Assembly (NCBI GenBank): GCA_000729835.1
Contig: JFHB01000154.1
Span: 1 to 64,000 of the forward strand
DNA: 64,000 nucleotides
Direction of reading: 5' to 3'
Source of the DNA: Atkinsonella hypoxylon
Taxonomy: Eukaryota > Ascomycota > Sordariomycetes > Hypocreales > Clavicipitaceae
Position numbers and translations under genes: made by a program
Shown here: piece by piece, positions 23,805 through 35,500 of the stretch
Position numbering within the stretch: the stretch's first letter is position 1
Layout of the letters: every line of letters starts with the position of its first letter
The notes under the pieces: generated by a model
What the model saw: the letters and a program-made list of their open reading frames with translations, nothing else
The model's database searches: none
Told to the model about the DNA's origin: nothing

Positions 23805-25299
23805 AGAAAAGGCTTATTTTAACTGTATATACCTATAAAGGTAGTAGGATTTATCCTTAAAACAGTCTATAATAATTAGAGCTATTTTAGCGCCTATAGA
23901 ATAGTAGCAGAATTATAGGTAGTCTACTTTCCTTAAATATATAAGTAGATTTAAACCTATATTGCTTACTGCTATACCTATAAAGAAAACGTAATTAGCT
24001 GTAGTAAGCTACTAAAGGAATTAAGATTATTAGAGTTAGTTCTAACGCTCTTCTATATAATTTTGCTTAATTTTATTACTAATATACCTAAAGTTAGCTT
24101 AATAAACACCTTATAGCAGAAAGATAAATATAGCTTCTATAACTTACTATATTTAGTAAATTACTTATTTAATAAGTAAACAATTCTTATACTTAAGTAT
24201 ACAATATATACAGTAGAAATTTAGGTAGAACTACTCTTATAAATACTATATTTATTAGACTAAGGCCTTCCTAAATAGATTATAAGTAACTAAGATCTAA
24301 AGTTTATTTTTAATATTTAAAGAAGTATATTTACCTAAATTAGAAGTAAATTACTTATAGCTATAGCTTACTACCTATAAATAGATAGAATAGCTAAACA
24401 GAAGAATTAAATAGTTATTATTACTGTTTAATACTATATAGTTATAAATCTAGATATACTATAGACTGCAATACTTCTAGCACTATAGCACTAGCTTAAT
24501 AATGTAGTAGTAGCTAGTATAGAGATTTCCCTTAAAAAACTTATATATAGTTTCTAACTAGCTACTATTGTTAATTTAATCTAATTAAATAACGTTTTTA
24601 GCAATAGAATAGATATAAGCAATATAGCTATACTTTAGAAGCTATACTAGCAAGAGGTAGAGATAGCTATTAGTATAGTAAATGCCTTAATTAAGATTAA
24701 ATATAATACCTAGTATAAGCCTATTAATATTAAAGTAGAGAATATAGTCTATCTATAATTACACTAAAGATATATACTTCTAGAAAAGCTAAAAAAGAAA
24801 TAGTTTCCTTAATAGGTAAAGCTATATAAGGTTTTTATAAAAGTAAACCTATTATTATTTTACCTAGATTTCCTGCTAGATTTATATATATACCTAGTAG
24901 TATTAATAGCTTACCTTTAGAAGCTAAGATAGAGTAAGAACCCTTTTAACTAAAAAGAGTAACTACTGCTGCTAATTATAATAGAAGGGTTTAGTATAGA
25001 GAACTATTAAGAAATTAAGCGAATTTACGCCTATTAAATCTAATATTTCTACAGTAGATTAAGTAAGCTGCATTTAGAATTCCTTATATAATAGAAAGGG
25101 TTCTCTGCTAAAGATAACTAATAGATTGCTAAAGATAAGCTTAAAGTTAATACTTCTAAAATTATAAATAAATATCTATAGAAATACTCTATAAATTAAG
25201 AAGAAGAGTATTAGTATTGTTAAAAGAGTAATATAGCCTACTAAAAAGCCCTAAATTAGCTAGCAGAAGCCTACTACTAACTCTTTTCTTTATAAGTCT
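23805..25299 (+). pseudogene. Gyp2 integrase-chromodomain relic
   Basis: Continues the Gyp2 frame exactly across the Cop3 insertion. Features in order: an HHCC-like zinc region (about 23870-23990, with YCYTY where YC-H-TC is usual); an integrase core with SN at 24285-24290 for the second Asp and AK at 24393-24398 for the catalytic Glu, 36 codons apart (D-x35-E); a C-terminal stretch; then a chromodomain-like segment (about 24999-25180) with LEFLI followed by stop-KGF at 25092-25103, where chromodomains have WKGY/F. A chromodomain at the C-terminus places it among the chromoviruses. The exact end is uncertain; Gln/Glu-rich codons fade out near 25290. Confidence 0.8.
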
Positions 25300-25861
25300 T
25301 AATTTCCTTTATTATACAATAAATTGTTTAAATCTTTTAGTATCTTTTTCTTTATTTCCTTATTTATTATTATTAAAACTATTAAAATTAACCTATATTA
25401 TAGAATTACAGAAGGTTAGGAAGAAAACACCTATAAATCTATATATTGTTGTTTTAACCTACTTTTCCCTATAAATTTGCCTTTACTTTTACGAATTTTT
25501 ATACTTTCTATTATATAACCTTTTTCTTATACCTTTATACATTATAAAATCTTTATAAATTTATTAATACTATTATAGCTACTGCTCTTTCTATTCCTTT
25601 AGGCTATTATTTAGCTACTTTTAATAGTTAAACACTAGAATACTACATTAAGAGTAATAAACTGCCTATAGAGCAAATTCCTATAGCCTATAGAACTAAC
25701 TAGTGTCTATAGAGCTACTTCTAACCTTTTTTATTCCTTCTATAGAAAATTTACTACTATTATTCTTTTCTTTTAGTAGTTTAAAGTTATTAATTCTAGT
25801 AAACCTAAATACTTTATTTTAAGAAAGAAACAATAATAATAACTATACTTAAGCTATAATA
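25300..25861. other. Unassigned AT-rich stretch
   Basis: Follows the Gyp2 coding end, where a 3' untranslated region and 3' LTR would be expected. I find no TGTTACGGG terminus and no similarity to the Gyp1/Gyp2 LTR here. Pyrimidine-rich on the plus strand, with no frame that reads convincingly. Confidence 0.4.
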
Positions 25862-26769
25862 CTACTACTATTTAAACCTAAAGAAGAATATATTACTTCT
25901 AATATATATATTAATTACAATAATAGTTCTAACACTAAGAGTAAAGGTTTTAAGTTTAAGAAGTAAGAATATAACTATAAAGATAATATAGTAGCTATAG
26001 AACTAAATAATATTAAAACTTATTTTATATTACTTAACTTCTGCTGCTTATATAGCACTTTTAGTAGGCCTAGAAGTACTAAGGGCACTCTAAAAGTTAA
26101 TAAGTTTATCTTTAGCACTATTTCTATAGAAATTAAAGATAATATTAATATTACTAATGTAGGGCCTATAATAGAAGACTATAGTTAGTATTACTACACT
26201 AATAGAGCTAAAGAGAAGGTATTAAATATAGAAAATACTATCTACACTTATGCCTATAAATTTACCCTAAAAGGTAATATAATAGATAAAACTAACATTA
26301 AGGTCTCTAAAGATAATATATATTACTTACTCTAGCAGAATATAGTAATATATATCTTTAGAATTTACAATAACTATAAAGTAAAGCGCTAAAACTAGCA
26401 TTATAAAGGTAAAGATACTAAAGCATCTATAGGTAACGCTAAAGTAGCTAGAAGAGGCAAAATATAGGTAAAAGCAGTAGCTACTATATACTACAGTAGT
26501 AATATAGTGAAAAAAGGTAAAGAAACTATTACTGCAGATTTATTTACTAGTTTACTGTTATAGGTAGTGTTACTTACTATCTACTTCTTTAATAAATTTA
26601 GTAGAATTAATAGCACTATTATAGGTGTTTTAGCTAGTATTAGCTGTATAAACTTACTCTTTATTCTATTAGCTAAGGTGTAATCCTAAACCTAGTGTAA
26701 TAGTTTCCTGTAGGAAAAGTGTAAATTTAACGCTAAGGAAATAATTAAAGCCTACCTTAAGGACACTTC
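25862..26769 (+). pseudogene. Unrecognised protein-coding relic
   Basis: One frame reads for about 300 codons with only TAA/TAG interruptions, the same decay seen in the known genes. The predicted protein has an Asn/Lys-rich N-terminal part, a middle with repeated Tyr and Lys, and a hydrophobic run near the end (about 26551-26680, including VVLLTIYFFNKF and INLLFILLAKV) that could be membrane segments. A Cys-containing tail follows and the frame is cut at 26769 by Cop4. I do not recognise the family. It could be a further part of Gyp2, another transposon, or a duplicated host gene caught by RIP. Confidence 0.4.
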
Positions 26770-27475
26770 TGTTAAAAATAAGCTACCCTATATAGCCTAT
26801 TTTTATGCTTGCTAGTTGCCTGTTAGTTGCTCTATTACGTAACCCTAACTAGGTCTTGTTACGTTGATTTTTGGTAAAGATATTGCTGTTACTAGATGCA
26901 AAACATCTAGAATCGACTAAGGCAAAGTTGCCTAACCTATAGTCAACTTTAACAGCGATTTTCTCCACAACTAGCAATGGTAGAAATTCAAGAAGTATAC
27001 TATTTAAAAGCTAAGAATTAGGGCTATCTAATAGTATAATTGTTAGATAGAGTTGCTTATAAGGGTTGCTTGCTATTAGTGGAATTTGTTAAATTGTGCA
27101 TATAGGCGTCTTATTTGTATAGCTGTAAGTCAATTTTTTTGTTTTTATATAGTAAATCTTTTTGTAGAAATTATAAAGTAGCTTACAAGCCCCTTCTAGC
27201 GACTTAAGCTTGCTAATATAGTTAGTAGGTCTATAAGGGACTAGAAAGATTTAAGATCCTACTCTTACTAAGTTTATTACAGCGCTCTCAATATAAAGAT
27301 ACTACTATTACAGTTATCTATTGCCTATACGTAATCTATACTATACACTACAGCTTAATTTAGGCTGCTGCTGCTTCTACTACGTAATAATTGCTAGAAG
27401 CAATTACAGGTGCTAAATCTAAGAGACCACTACCCTCTTAGATATCTAGTCCTATAATCCCTATTATTTTAAATA
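26770..27475 (+). repeat. Cop4 5' LTR
   Basis: 706 bp, from TGTTAAAAATAAGC to the CTATTATTTTAAATA end (TTTTCAATA in other copies). Long-tail type with GCTTGCTAGTTGCC. Confidence 0.92.
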
Positions 27476-27489
27476 GGTTATAAGCCTAG
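27476..27489 (+). other. Cop4 primer binding site
   Basis: GGTTATAAGCCTAG abuts the LTR. Relative to GGTTATAAGCCCGG in Cop1, Cop3 and Cop5 it has two transitions. Confidence 0.55.
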
Positions 27490-28439
27490 AAGACCTATCT
27501 GCAAGCTGTTAGCCCGCTGAAATCTACTATTGTGTACTGTATTACCCACTAGAAGCTATATTAAGACCTACGCTAGCAGCTATTGCTGCTATTAGTAGCT
27601 TGCTAGAAGCTATTAATACCTGCTGCACACACATTGCTAGCCACTATACTAGTGTTTTTATTCTGCTCACCCTATGCCTCCTGCACTAGTTCTATACACC
27701 CTATATATACACACTTTTAAAGCTATTCTTAATAGCTAGGTTCTATTGTTGTGCAACATTAAAATATATACATCTATATACATTACATTTGCACTGCAAA
27801 TTGTTTTATTAGGCACTACTTAATCAATTATTTCTATTAAGAAATAAGCTTAGCGCTGCACTATATCGCTTGTTGTTGTGCTGTTATCTTGTATATTGTA
27901 CACCTTATGCACCTCTGTTAGTAGCTATACTACAATTTGTAGTGCACGCCTAACAGCTCTTATTGCTGTTAGATATTCCTGTGTTTTCAGTCGCAGAATT
28001 AATTTATATAGTAATTCTACTAGTTAGGATTTTAAAGTAGGAATTAGCTAGATATCCCTAAATTAGCTGTGCTTAGGTCTTTACTAATTTATTAGAACCT
28101 AATTAGAGAAGAATCTCCTGAATTTTTTAGCCGAAAATAGCTAGCACCTATGTTTTATGCCCCTTGTGACCGCTTGTTAATCTAGTCTGCTATACAAATT
28201 ATATACGTATATAGATCGCGATATAATGCAGCCCTTAGAGCCTGTTATACCTGTTACGAAAGAAATTGGAGAAAAATCTTAATATAATTTCTAAAGATAT
28301 AGGGCACTTCTAGGCCTATAATAGAGCAATCTATTAATATCTAGTAGAGGTTATTACTGTTATTTACTACCTTTTCTACTGTAATTTAGGCTATAATTAG
28401 CTATAAAGAGCGTTAAATTAGCTATTAAAATCCTTTAAA
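27490..28439 (+). other. Cop4 5' leader
   Basis: Homologous to the leaders of the other copies. Non-coding; includes the stem CTAACAGC...GCTGTTAG near 27948-27970. Confidence 0.65.
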
Positions 28440-30926
28440 ATAGCACTAAAAGGAACAGGCAAGGGAAAGAGCATAAGCCCTGAACAGGGTAGTGGTTCTA
28501 GTACACTAGCTACAGCTGCTACTAGCTTTCCTAGTCCAGTAAGGTCCCCCCCTTAGCTAGTAGATTCCTCTTTTAATAAAGAAGATTATACAGCTAAGAA
28601 GGCTCTAAAAGAAGCTAGATTAGCTTCTGAAAGAGTAGTGTAAGTCTATAATGTATAAGCTAACCTAAAAGCTTAAATAGATAAGCAACAAGAGACCCTA
28701 AATAGATTTATTAGGTATAGTGAAGCAAAACAAAGCTAAAATAAAGGTAATATAGCTGATTTACTAAGTAAATTAAATTCCATAATTACATCTATAGGTA
28801 ATCTCTCTATAGGGTCTCCCTCTAAGGTAGTAGATCCTGTTACTTCTAAGACTTCTAAAGTCTCTTTTAAAGTCCCTAAACCTTCTAGTTCCTCTAATAG
28901 TGCTACTTTTCTGCCTGCTTTTAATGAAGGCACTATAAAAGAGCTAAATAAGAAGGTCTACTCTATTCTAGAGGCTGCTAAGCTAAAAGGCCCTAAAAAT
29001 TTTAAATAGTAGAAGTAAGCTTTAACTATTTAATTTAGAGCTCTAGGATTCCCTTAACTTATTAATAATCCTAGTATAGCTAGTATATTAGTAGATTTAG
29101 AGTAAGCTATTATCCTTATAATTATAAGAGATAGTTGCTAATCTAGACCTTAAGCTGCTATAAGCTAGTATAAGTCCCTTGTAGATGCCTATAACGTTCT
29201 AGTTAGGCAGTATTCGCAGAGTGCTAAAATACAACGTAGTACGCTATATACTAGTTATTACAACTTATTGTTTTTGAACTATAAGGGATCTTTAGAGGCC
29301 TTTAATGCTAAATTTAATAATTTACTAGCTAGATTACAGCTCTATAGTGTAGCTATTAATTCTATTAACTAGGTAAATTATTATATTAATGCCTTAAAGA
29401 AGACCTTCCCTAGCTAGGCTGAAAGGCAGCGATATTCTATTAGAGCTGCTAGAGCACAAGGTCTATCTGTAAAAATGTTGAATTTGCAGTTCTTTATAGC
29501 TAATTTATTAGAAGAATAAAGAGATAAAAGCTCCTCTATATCTAAGGCTCTTAGTTATAAAGCTTCTAATTCTAATAGTTCTAATAATAAGGCTAATTAA
29601 GGAAAGAATCCTCTTAATTAGAAGAAGAATTCCAATTCTAATTCTAACGATTCTAATGCCTCTAAAGAAAAAGATTAAGATAAAGCCTCTAAGAATAAGA
29701 AGAAGTAGAAGGGCTAAAGAAGAAGTAATAAAAATTCTAGGAATAAGGATAGAGAAGCTGCTTTTGCTATAGGTTGTTATAACCTATCTACTAGCAACTA
29801 GGATACTATAGATTCCGATAGTGAATTTAGCAGTTTTAGTAGTGATAATTCTTACGATTTAGATACAGAATCCACTACTAGTGATACTAGTACTACTAGT
29901 AATAATGCCCCTTCTTTTAACTATTCTAATGGAATAATTAAAAACTCCTTACTATACAATACAGGTTCTACCTGTTATATAGTTAACAATAAGGCATTTT
30001 TTAGGACTTTTAAGCCTATAAAAAAGGGTAAAACCGCGCCTATTGCTACTGGAGAAGGTCCTATTTATCCTAAAGGACAGGGAACTGCTGTATTTTAGGT
30101 ACTAGTTAGTATAAATCCAGCTAAATACAGGCCTTTAGCTCTAAAGGATGCTCTGTATTGCCTAGGTTTAAATACTAACCTAATTAGTAGTCTAAAGCAC
30201 TATTTAATAGGGGGCACTCTCCTTAGAAATTAGCTATTTCTAGCTGATAGAAGCTGCTATAGGCTTCTAAATCCCAAAAAGCATGGTTTCTTTCTACAGC
30301 TTAAGGGGCAAGAGACCCCTAGAGTGTGTAAAAACTACGCAAATCTCTCTTATATAGGATTTAGTAGTTATAATAGCAATTATAATACTAGTTATCCTAT
30401 AGAGGTTTAAATCCCTTAACAGCCTAGTTTTAATCTAGAGGAATATAGCCGAATCGAGGAATTATCTAACTTTAAAGAAGAAGAAGCAGATAATACCAAT
30501 AACGATGCTATAGAGCTATTAGCCCTAGTTCCTAAACGGGCTCCTAGTTAGATTCCTTCTAATAACAGGGATTTAGAAGGTCTAAATCCTAAGTTTCTGG
30601 ATATTGGAGGAAGTAGCTGTCTAGATCCCTTAAACAAGGCCCGTAGTTCTTAAGAGATCTAGTAAGATAGGGAGCAACAGGAAGCTAGCTCTAATAATAA
30701 TTCTAGTAGTAATCCTACTGCTTCTTCTTCCTATAAGAAGCTCCTAGAATTAGCTGCTACTTAGCACGTTAGATTAGGGCATATAGGACTCCCTTTACTA
30801 AAGAAGACTACTTCTATTACTAAAGGTATTCCTGATTTTACAAAAATCAAGGAAAAGGATTTTAACTGCCTAGCTTGCAACTAAGCTAAAGCTGTTAGAA
30901 GACCTAGCAAGTATGCTATTCCTAAC
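28440..30926 (+). pseudogene. Cop4 Gag-protease-integrase relic, first part
   Basis: The start codon is ATA (28440-28442), where Cop5 has ATG. It contains Gag, the protease site as NTGST, and the integrase HHCC region with NCLAC intact (about 30868-30882). It stops after RRPSKYAIPN at 30926, where Cop5 inserted; 829 codons precede the break. Confidence 0.9.
30922..30926. repeat. Cop5 target site duplication, left
   Basis: CTAAC, identical to 38747-38751. Confidence 0.92.
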
Positions 30927-31619
30927 TGTTAAAAATAAGCTACCCTGTATAGCCTATTTTTATGCCTACTAGTTGCTCTATCACGTGACCCTTATTAGGT
31001 CTTGTTACGTTGATTTTTGGTAGAGATATCGTTGTTACTAGATGCAAACATCTAGATTTAACTAAGGCAAAGTTGCCTAACCTATAGTCAACTTTAACTG
31101 CGATTTTCTCTATAACTAGCAATGGTAGAAATTTAAGAAGTATACCATTTAAAAGCTAAGAATTAGGGCTATCTAATAGTATAATTGTTAGATAGGGTTG
31201 CTTATAAGGGTTGCTTGTTATTAGTGGAATTTATTAAATTATACGCGTAAGCATCTCGTTTATATAGCCGTAAGTTAATTTTTTTGTTTTTATATAGTAA
31301 ATCTTTTTGCGGAAATTATAAAGTAGCCTATAAGCCCCTTCTAGCAACTACAGCCCGCTAATATAGTTAGAGAGTCTATAAGGGACTAGAAAGATTTAAG
31401 ATCCTACCCTTACTTATTCGTTATAGCGCTCTTAATATAAGATACCACTATTATTATAGTTATCTACTGCCTCTACGTGATCTATAATATACACTACAGC
31501 TTGATTTAGGCCGCTGCTGCTTCCACTACGTGATAATTGCTAGGAGCAATTACAGGTGCTAAATATAAGAGACCACTACCCTCTTCTATCTAGTACTGTA
31601 ATCCCTTTTATTTTCAAAA
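30927..31619 (+). repeat. Cop5 5' LTR
   Basis: 693 bp, the same length as 38054-38746. Starts TGTTAAAAATAAGC and ends CCTTTTATTTTCAAAA. Confidence 0.95.
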
Positions 31620-31633
31620 GGTTATAAGCCCGG
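31620..31633 (+). other. Cop5 primer binding site
   Basis: GGTTATAAGCCCGG directly follows the LTR; the complement resembles the anticodon arm of initiator tRNA-Met. Confidence 0.6.
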
Positions 31634-32554
31634 AAGACCTATTTGCAAGCTAGTAGCCCGCTGAAAATCTACTATTGTGTACTGTATTACCCACTAGAAG
31701 CTATATTAAGACCTGCGCTAGCAGCTATTGCTGTCATTAGTAGCTTGCTAGAAGCTATTAATACCCGCCGCACACACATCGCTAGCCACTATACTGGTGT
31801 TTTTATTCTGCCCACCCTATGCCTTCTGCACTAGTCCTATGCACCCTGTGCATACACACTTTTGAAGCTATTCTTAATAGCTAGGTTCTATTGTTGCGCA
31901 ACATTAAAATATACACATCTGCATACATTACATTTGCACTGCGAATCGTTTTATTAGGCACTGCCTAATTATTTATTTCTATTAAGAAATAAGCTTAGCG
32001 CTGCACTACATCGCTTGTTGTTGTTATATTGTGCACTCTGTGTACCTCTGTTAGTGGCTATACTACAATTTGTAGTGCACGCTTAACAGCTCTTGTTGCC
32101 GTTAGATATTCCTGTGTTTTCAGTCGCAGAATTAATTTGTGTAGTAATCCCACTGGTTGGGATTTTGAAGTAGGAATTAGCTAGACATCCCTAAATTGGC
32201 TGTGCCTAGGTCTCCACTGATTTATTAGAACCTAATTGGAGAAGAATCTCCTGAATTTTTTGGCTAAAAATAGCTAGCACTTGTGTTTTATGCCCCTTAC
32301 AACCGCTTGTTAATCTAGTCTGCTATATAAATTGTATGTGTATATAGATCGCGATATAACGCAGCCTTTAGAGCCTGTTATACCTATTACGAAAGAAATT
32401 GGAGAAAAATCTCAGTATAATTTATGAAGATATAGGGCACTTCTAGCCTATATTTAGTAAGAATTATTACTGTTATTTACTACTATTTCCACTGTAATTT
32501 AGGCTATAATTAGCTATAAAGAGCGTTAAATTAGCTATATTTTAAACCCTTAAA
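31634..32554 (+). other. Cop5 5' leader
   Basis: Non-coding. Contains the near-palindrome ACTACAATTTGTAGT (32062-32076) and a TTAACAGC...GCCGTTAG stem just after it. The stop-free run at 31643-31834 has no counterpart across the other leaders and is not a gene. Confidence 0.7.
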
Positions 32555-35500
32555 ATGGCACTAAAAGGAACAGGCAAGGGAAAGAGCATAAGCCCTAAAA
32601 GGGGTAGTGGTTCTAGTACACCAGCTAATCCAGCTGCTGCTACTAGCTTTCCTGGTCTAGCTAGATCCCCCCCTTAGCCAGTAGATTCCTCTTCTAATAA
32701 AGAAGATTATATAGCTGAGAAGGCTCTAAAAGAAGCTAGATTAGCTTCTGAAAGAGTAGTGTAAGTCTATAATATTTAAGCTAATCTAAAAGCTTAAATG
32801 GATAAGCAACAAGAGACCCTAAATAGATTTATTAGGCATAGTGAAGCAAAACAAAGCCAAAATAAAGGTAATATAGCTGATTTACTAAGTAAATTAGATA
32901 CTATAATTACATCTATAGGTAATCTCTCAATAGGGTCTCCCTCTAAGGTAGTAGATCCTATTACTTCTAAAAGAGCTTCTAAAGTCTCTTTTAAAGCCCC
33001 TAAACCTTCTAGTTCTAATAGTGCTACTTTTCTGCCTGCTTTTAATGAAGGCACTATAAAAGAGCTAAATAAGAAGGTCCACTTAATTCTAGAGGCTGCT
33101 AAGCTAAAAGGCCCTAAAAATTTTAAACAGTGGAAGTAAGCTTTAACTATTTAATTTAGAGCACTAGGATTCCCTTAATTTATTAATAATCCTAGTATAG
33201 CTAGTACTTTAGTAGATTTAGAACAAGCTATTATCCTTATAATTATAAGAGATAGTTGCTAATCTAGACCTTAAGCTGCTATAAGCTGGCATAAGTCCCC
33301 TATAGATGCCTATAACGTTCTAGTTAAGCAGTATTTATAGAGTGCTAAAATACAACGTAGTACACTATATACTAGTTATTACAACTTATTGTTTTCGAAC
33401 TATAAGGGATCTTTAGAGGCCTTTAATGCTGAATTTAATAATTTACTAGCTAGATTACAGCTCTATAGTGTAGCTATTAATCCTATTAACTAGGTAAATT
33501 ATTATATTAATGCTTTAAAGAAGACCTTCTCTAGCTGGGCTAAAAGGCAGCAATATTCTATTAGAGCTGCTAGAGCATAAGGTCTATCTGTAAAAATGCT
33601 AAATTTACAGTTCCTTATAGCTAACTTATTAGAAGAACAAAGAGATAAAAGCTCCTCTATATCTAAGGCTCTTAGTTATAAAGCTTCTAATTCTAATAGT
33701 TCTAATAATAATAAAGCTAACTAAGGAAAGAATCCTCCTAATTAGAAGAAGAATTCCGATTCTAATTCTAACGATTCTAATGCCTCTAAAGATATAGATA
33801 AAGCCTCTAAGAATAAGAAGAAGTGGAAGGGCCGAAGAAGAAGTAACAAAAATTCTAGGAATAAGGATAGAGAAGCTGCTTTTGCTATAGGTTGTTATAA
33901 CCTATCTACTAGCAACTAGGATACTATAGATTCCGATAGTGAATCTAGCAGTTCTAGTAGTGATAATTCTTACGATTTAGATACGGAATCTACTACTAGT
34001 GATACTAGTACTACTAGTAATAATACCCCTTCTTTTAACTATTCTAATAGAATAATTAAAAACTCCTTACTATACAATACAGGTTCTACCTGTTATATAG
34101 TTAACAATAAGGCATTTTTTAGGACTTTTAAGCCTATAAAAAAGGGTAAAACTGCGCCTATTGCTACTAGAGGAGATCCTATTTATCCTAAAGGACAGGG
34201 AACTGCTGTATTCTAGGTACTAGTTAGTATAAATCCAGCTAAATACAGGCCTTTAGCTCTAAAGGATGCTCTATATTGCCTAGGTTTAGATACTAACCTA
34301 ATAAGTAGTCTAAAGCACTATTTAATAGGGGGCACTCTCCTTAGAAATCAGCTATTTCTAGCTAATAGAAGCTGCTGTAGGCTTTTAAATCCTAAAAAGC
34401 ATGGTTTCTTCCTACAGCTTAAGGGGCAAGAGACCCCTAGAGTGTGTAAAAACCACGCAAATCTCTCTTATATAGGATTTACTAGCAATAGTTATAATAG
34501 CGGTTATAATGCTAGTTATCCTATAGAGGTTTAAATCCCTTAACAGCCTAGTTTTAATCCTGAGGAATATAGCCGAATCGAGGAATTATCTGATTTTAAA
34601 GAAGAAGAAGATAATACTAATAACGATGCTATAGAGCCATTAGCCCTAGTTCCTAAACGGGCTTCTAGTTAGATTCCTTCTAATAATAGGGATTTAGAAG
34701 GTCTAAATCCTAAGTTGCTGGATATTAGAGGAAATGGCTGTCTAGATCCCTTAAACGAGGCCTGTAGTTCTTAAGAGATCTAGCAAGATAGGGAGCAACA
34801 GGAAGCTAGCTCTAATGATAATTCTAGTAACCCTATAGCTTCTTCTTCCTATAAGAAGCTCCTAGAATTAGCTGCTACTTAGCACGTTAGATTAGGGCAT
34901 ATAGGACTCCCTTTACTAAAGAAGACTGCTTTTATTACTAAAGGTATTCCTAATTTTACAAAAATTAAGGAAAAGGATTTTAACTGCCTAGCTTATAACT
35001 AAGCTAAAGCTGTTAGAAGACCTAGCAAGTATGCTATTCCTAACCCCCCTAGATATTTAGATATTATAGAGGGAGATACCGTTAAAATAGAGCCTATACT
35101 GCACAATAAGAGGCCTCTAGTTCTTTTTCTAATTAATAGAAAATTACAGTATAAGTAGTCTTTTAATCTAGCTAATAAAGAGGGTTCTACTCTCTATAGC
35201 TGTATTAAAGGCTTCTTTAAGGAATTAAAAAACTAGTATAACTGCTACCCTAAACACCTTTATTTTAATAGTAGTACAGAAATTAATACTAGGTTGTAAG
35301 CTTAGCTATCTTCTAAGGGTATTTGCTTTAGTACCTCTTGCCCCTATATTTACGAACAGAATAGGCTAATAGAGAGAGCTATAAGGGTACTTCTAGACCG
35401 TTTGCGTGCTACTCTACAGTGGTTATAATTACCTCTATATCTATAGTCTTACATTCTTTCTGCTATAGTGGATTTAGTTAATACTACTGCGAATAGTACT

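Noticed and set aside
31643..31834. A 63-codon open frame in the Cop5 leader
   Set aside because: It is not preserved in the other leaders and has no recognisable content.
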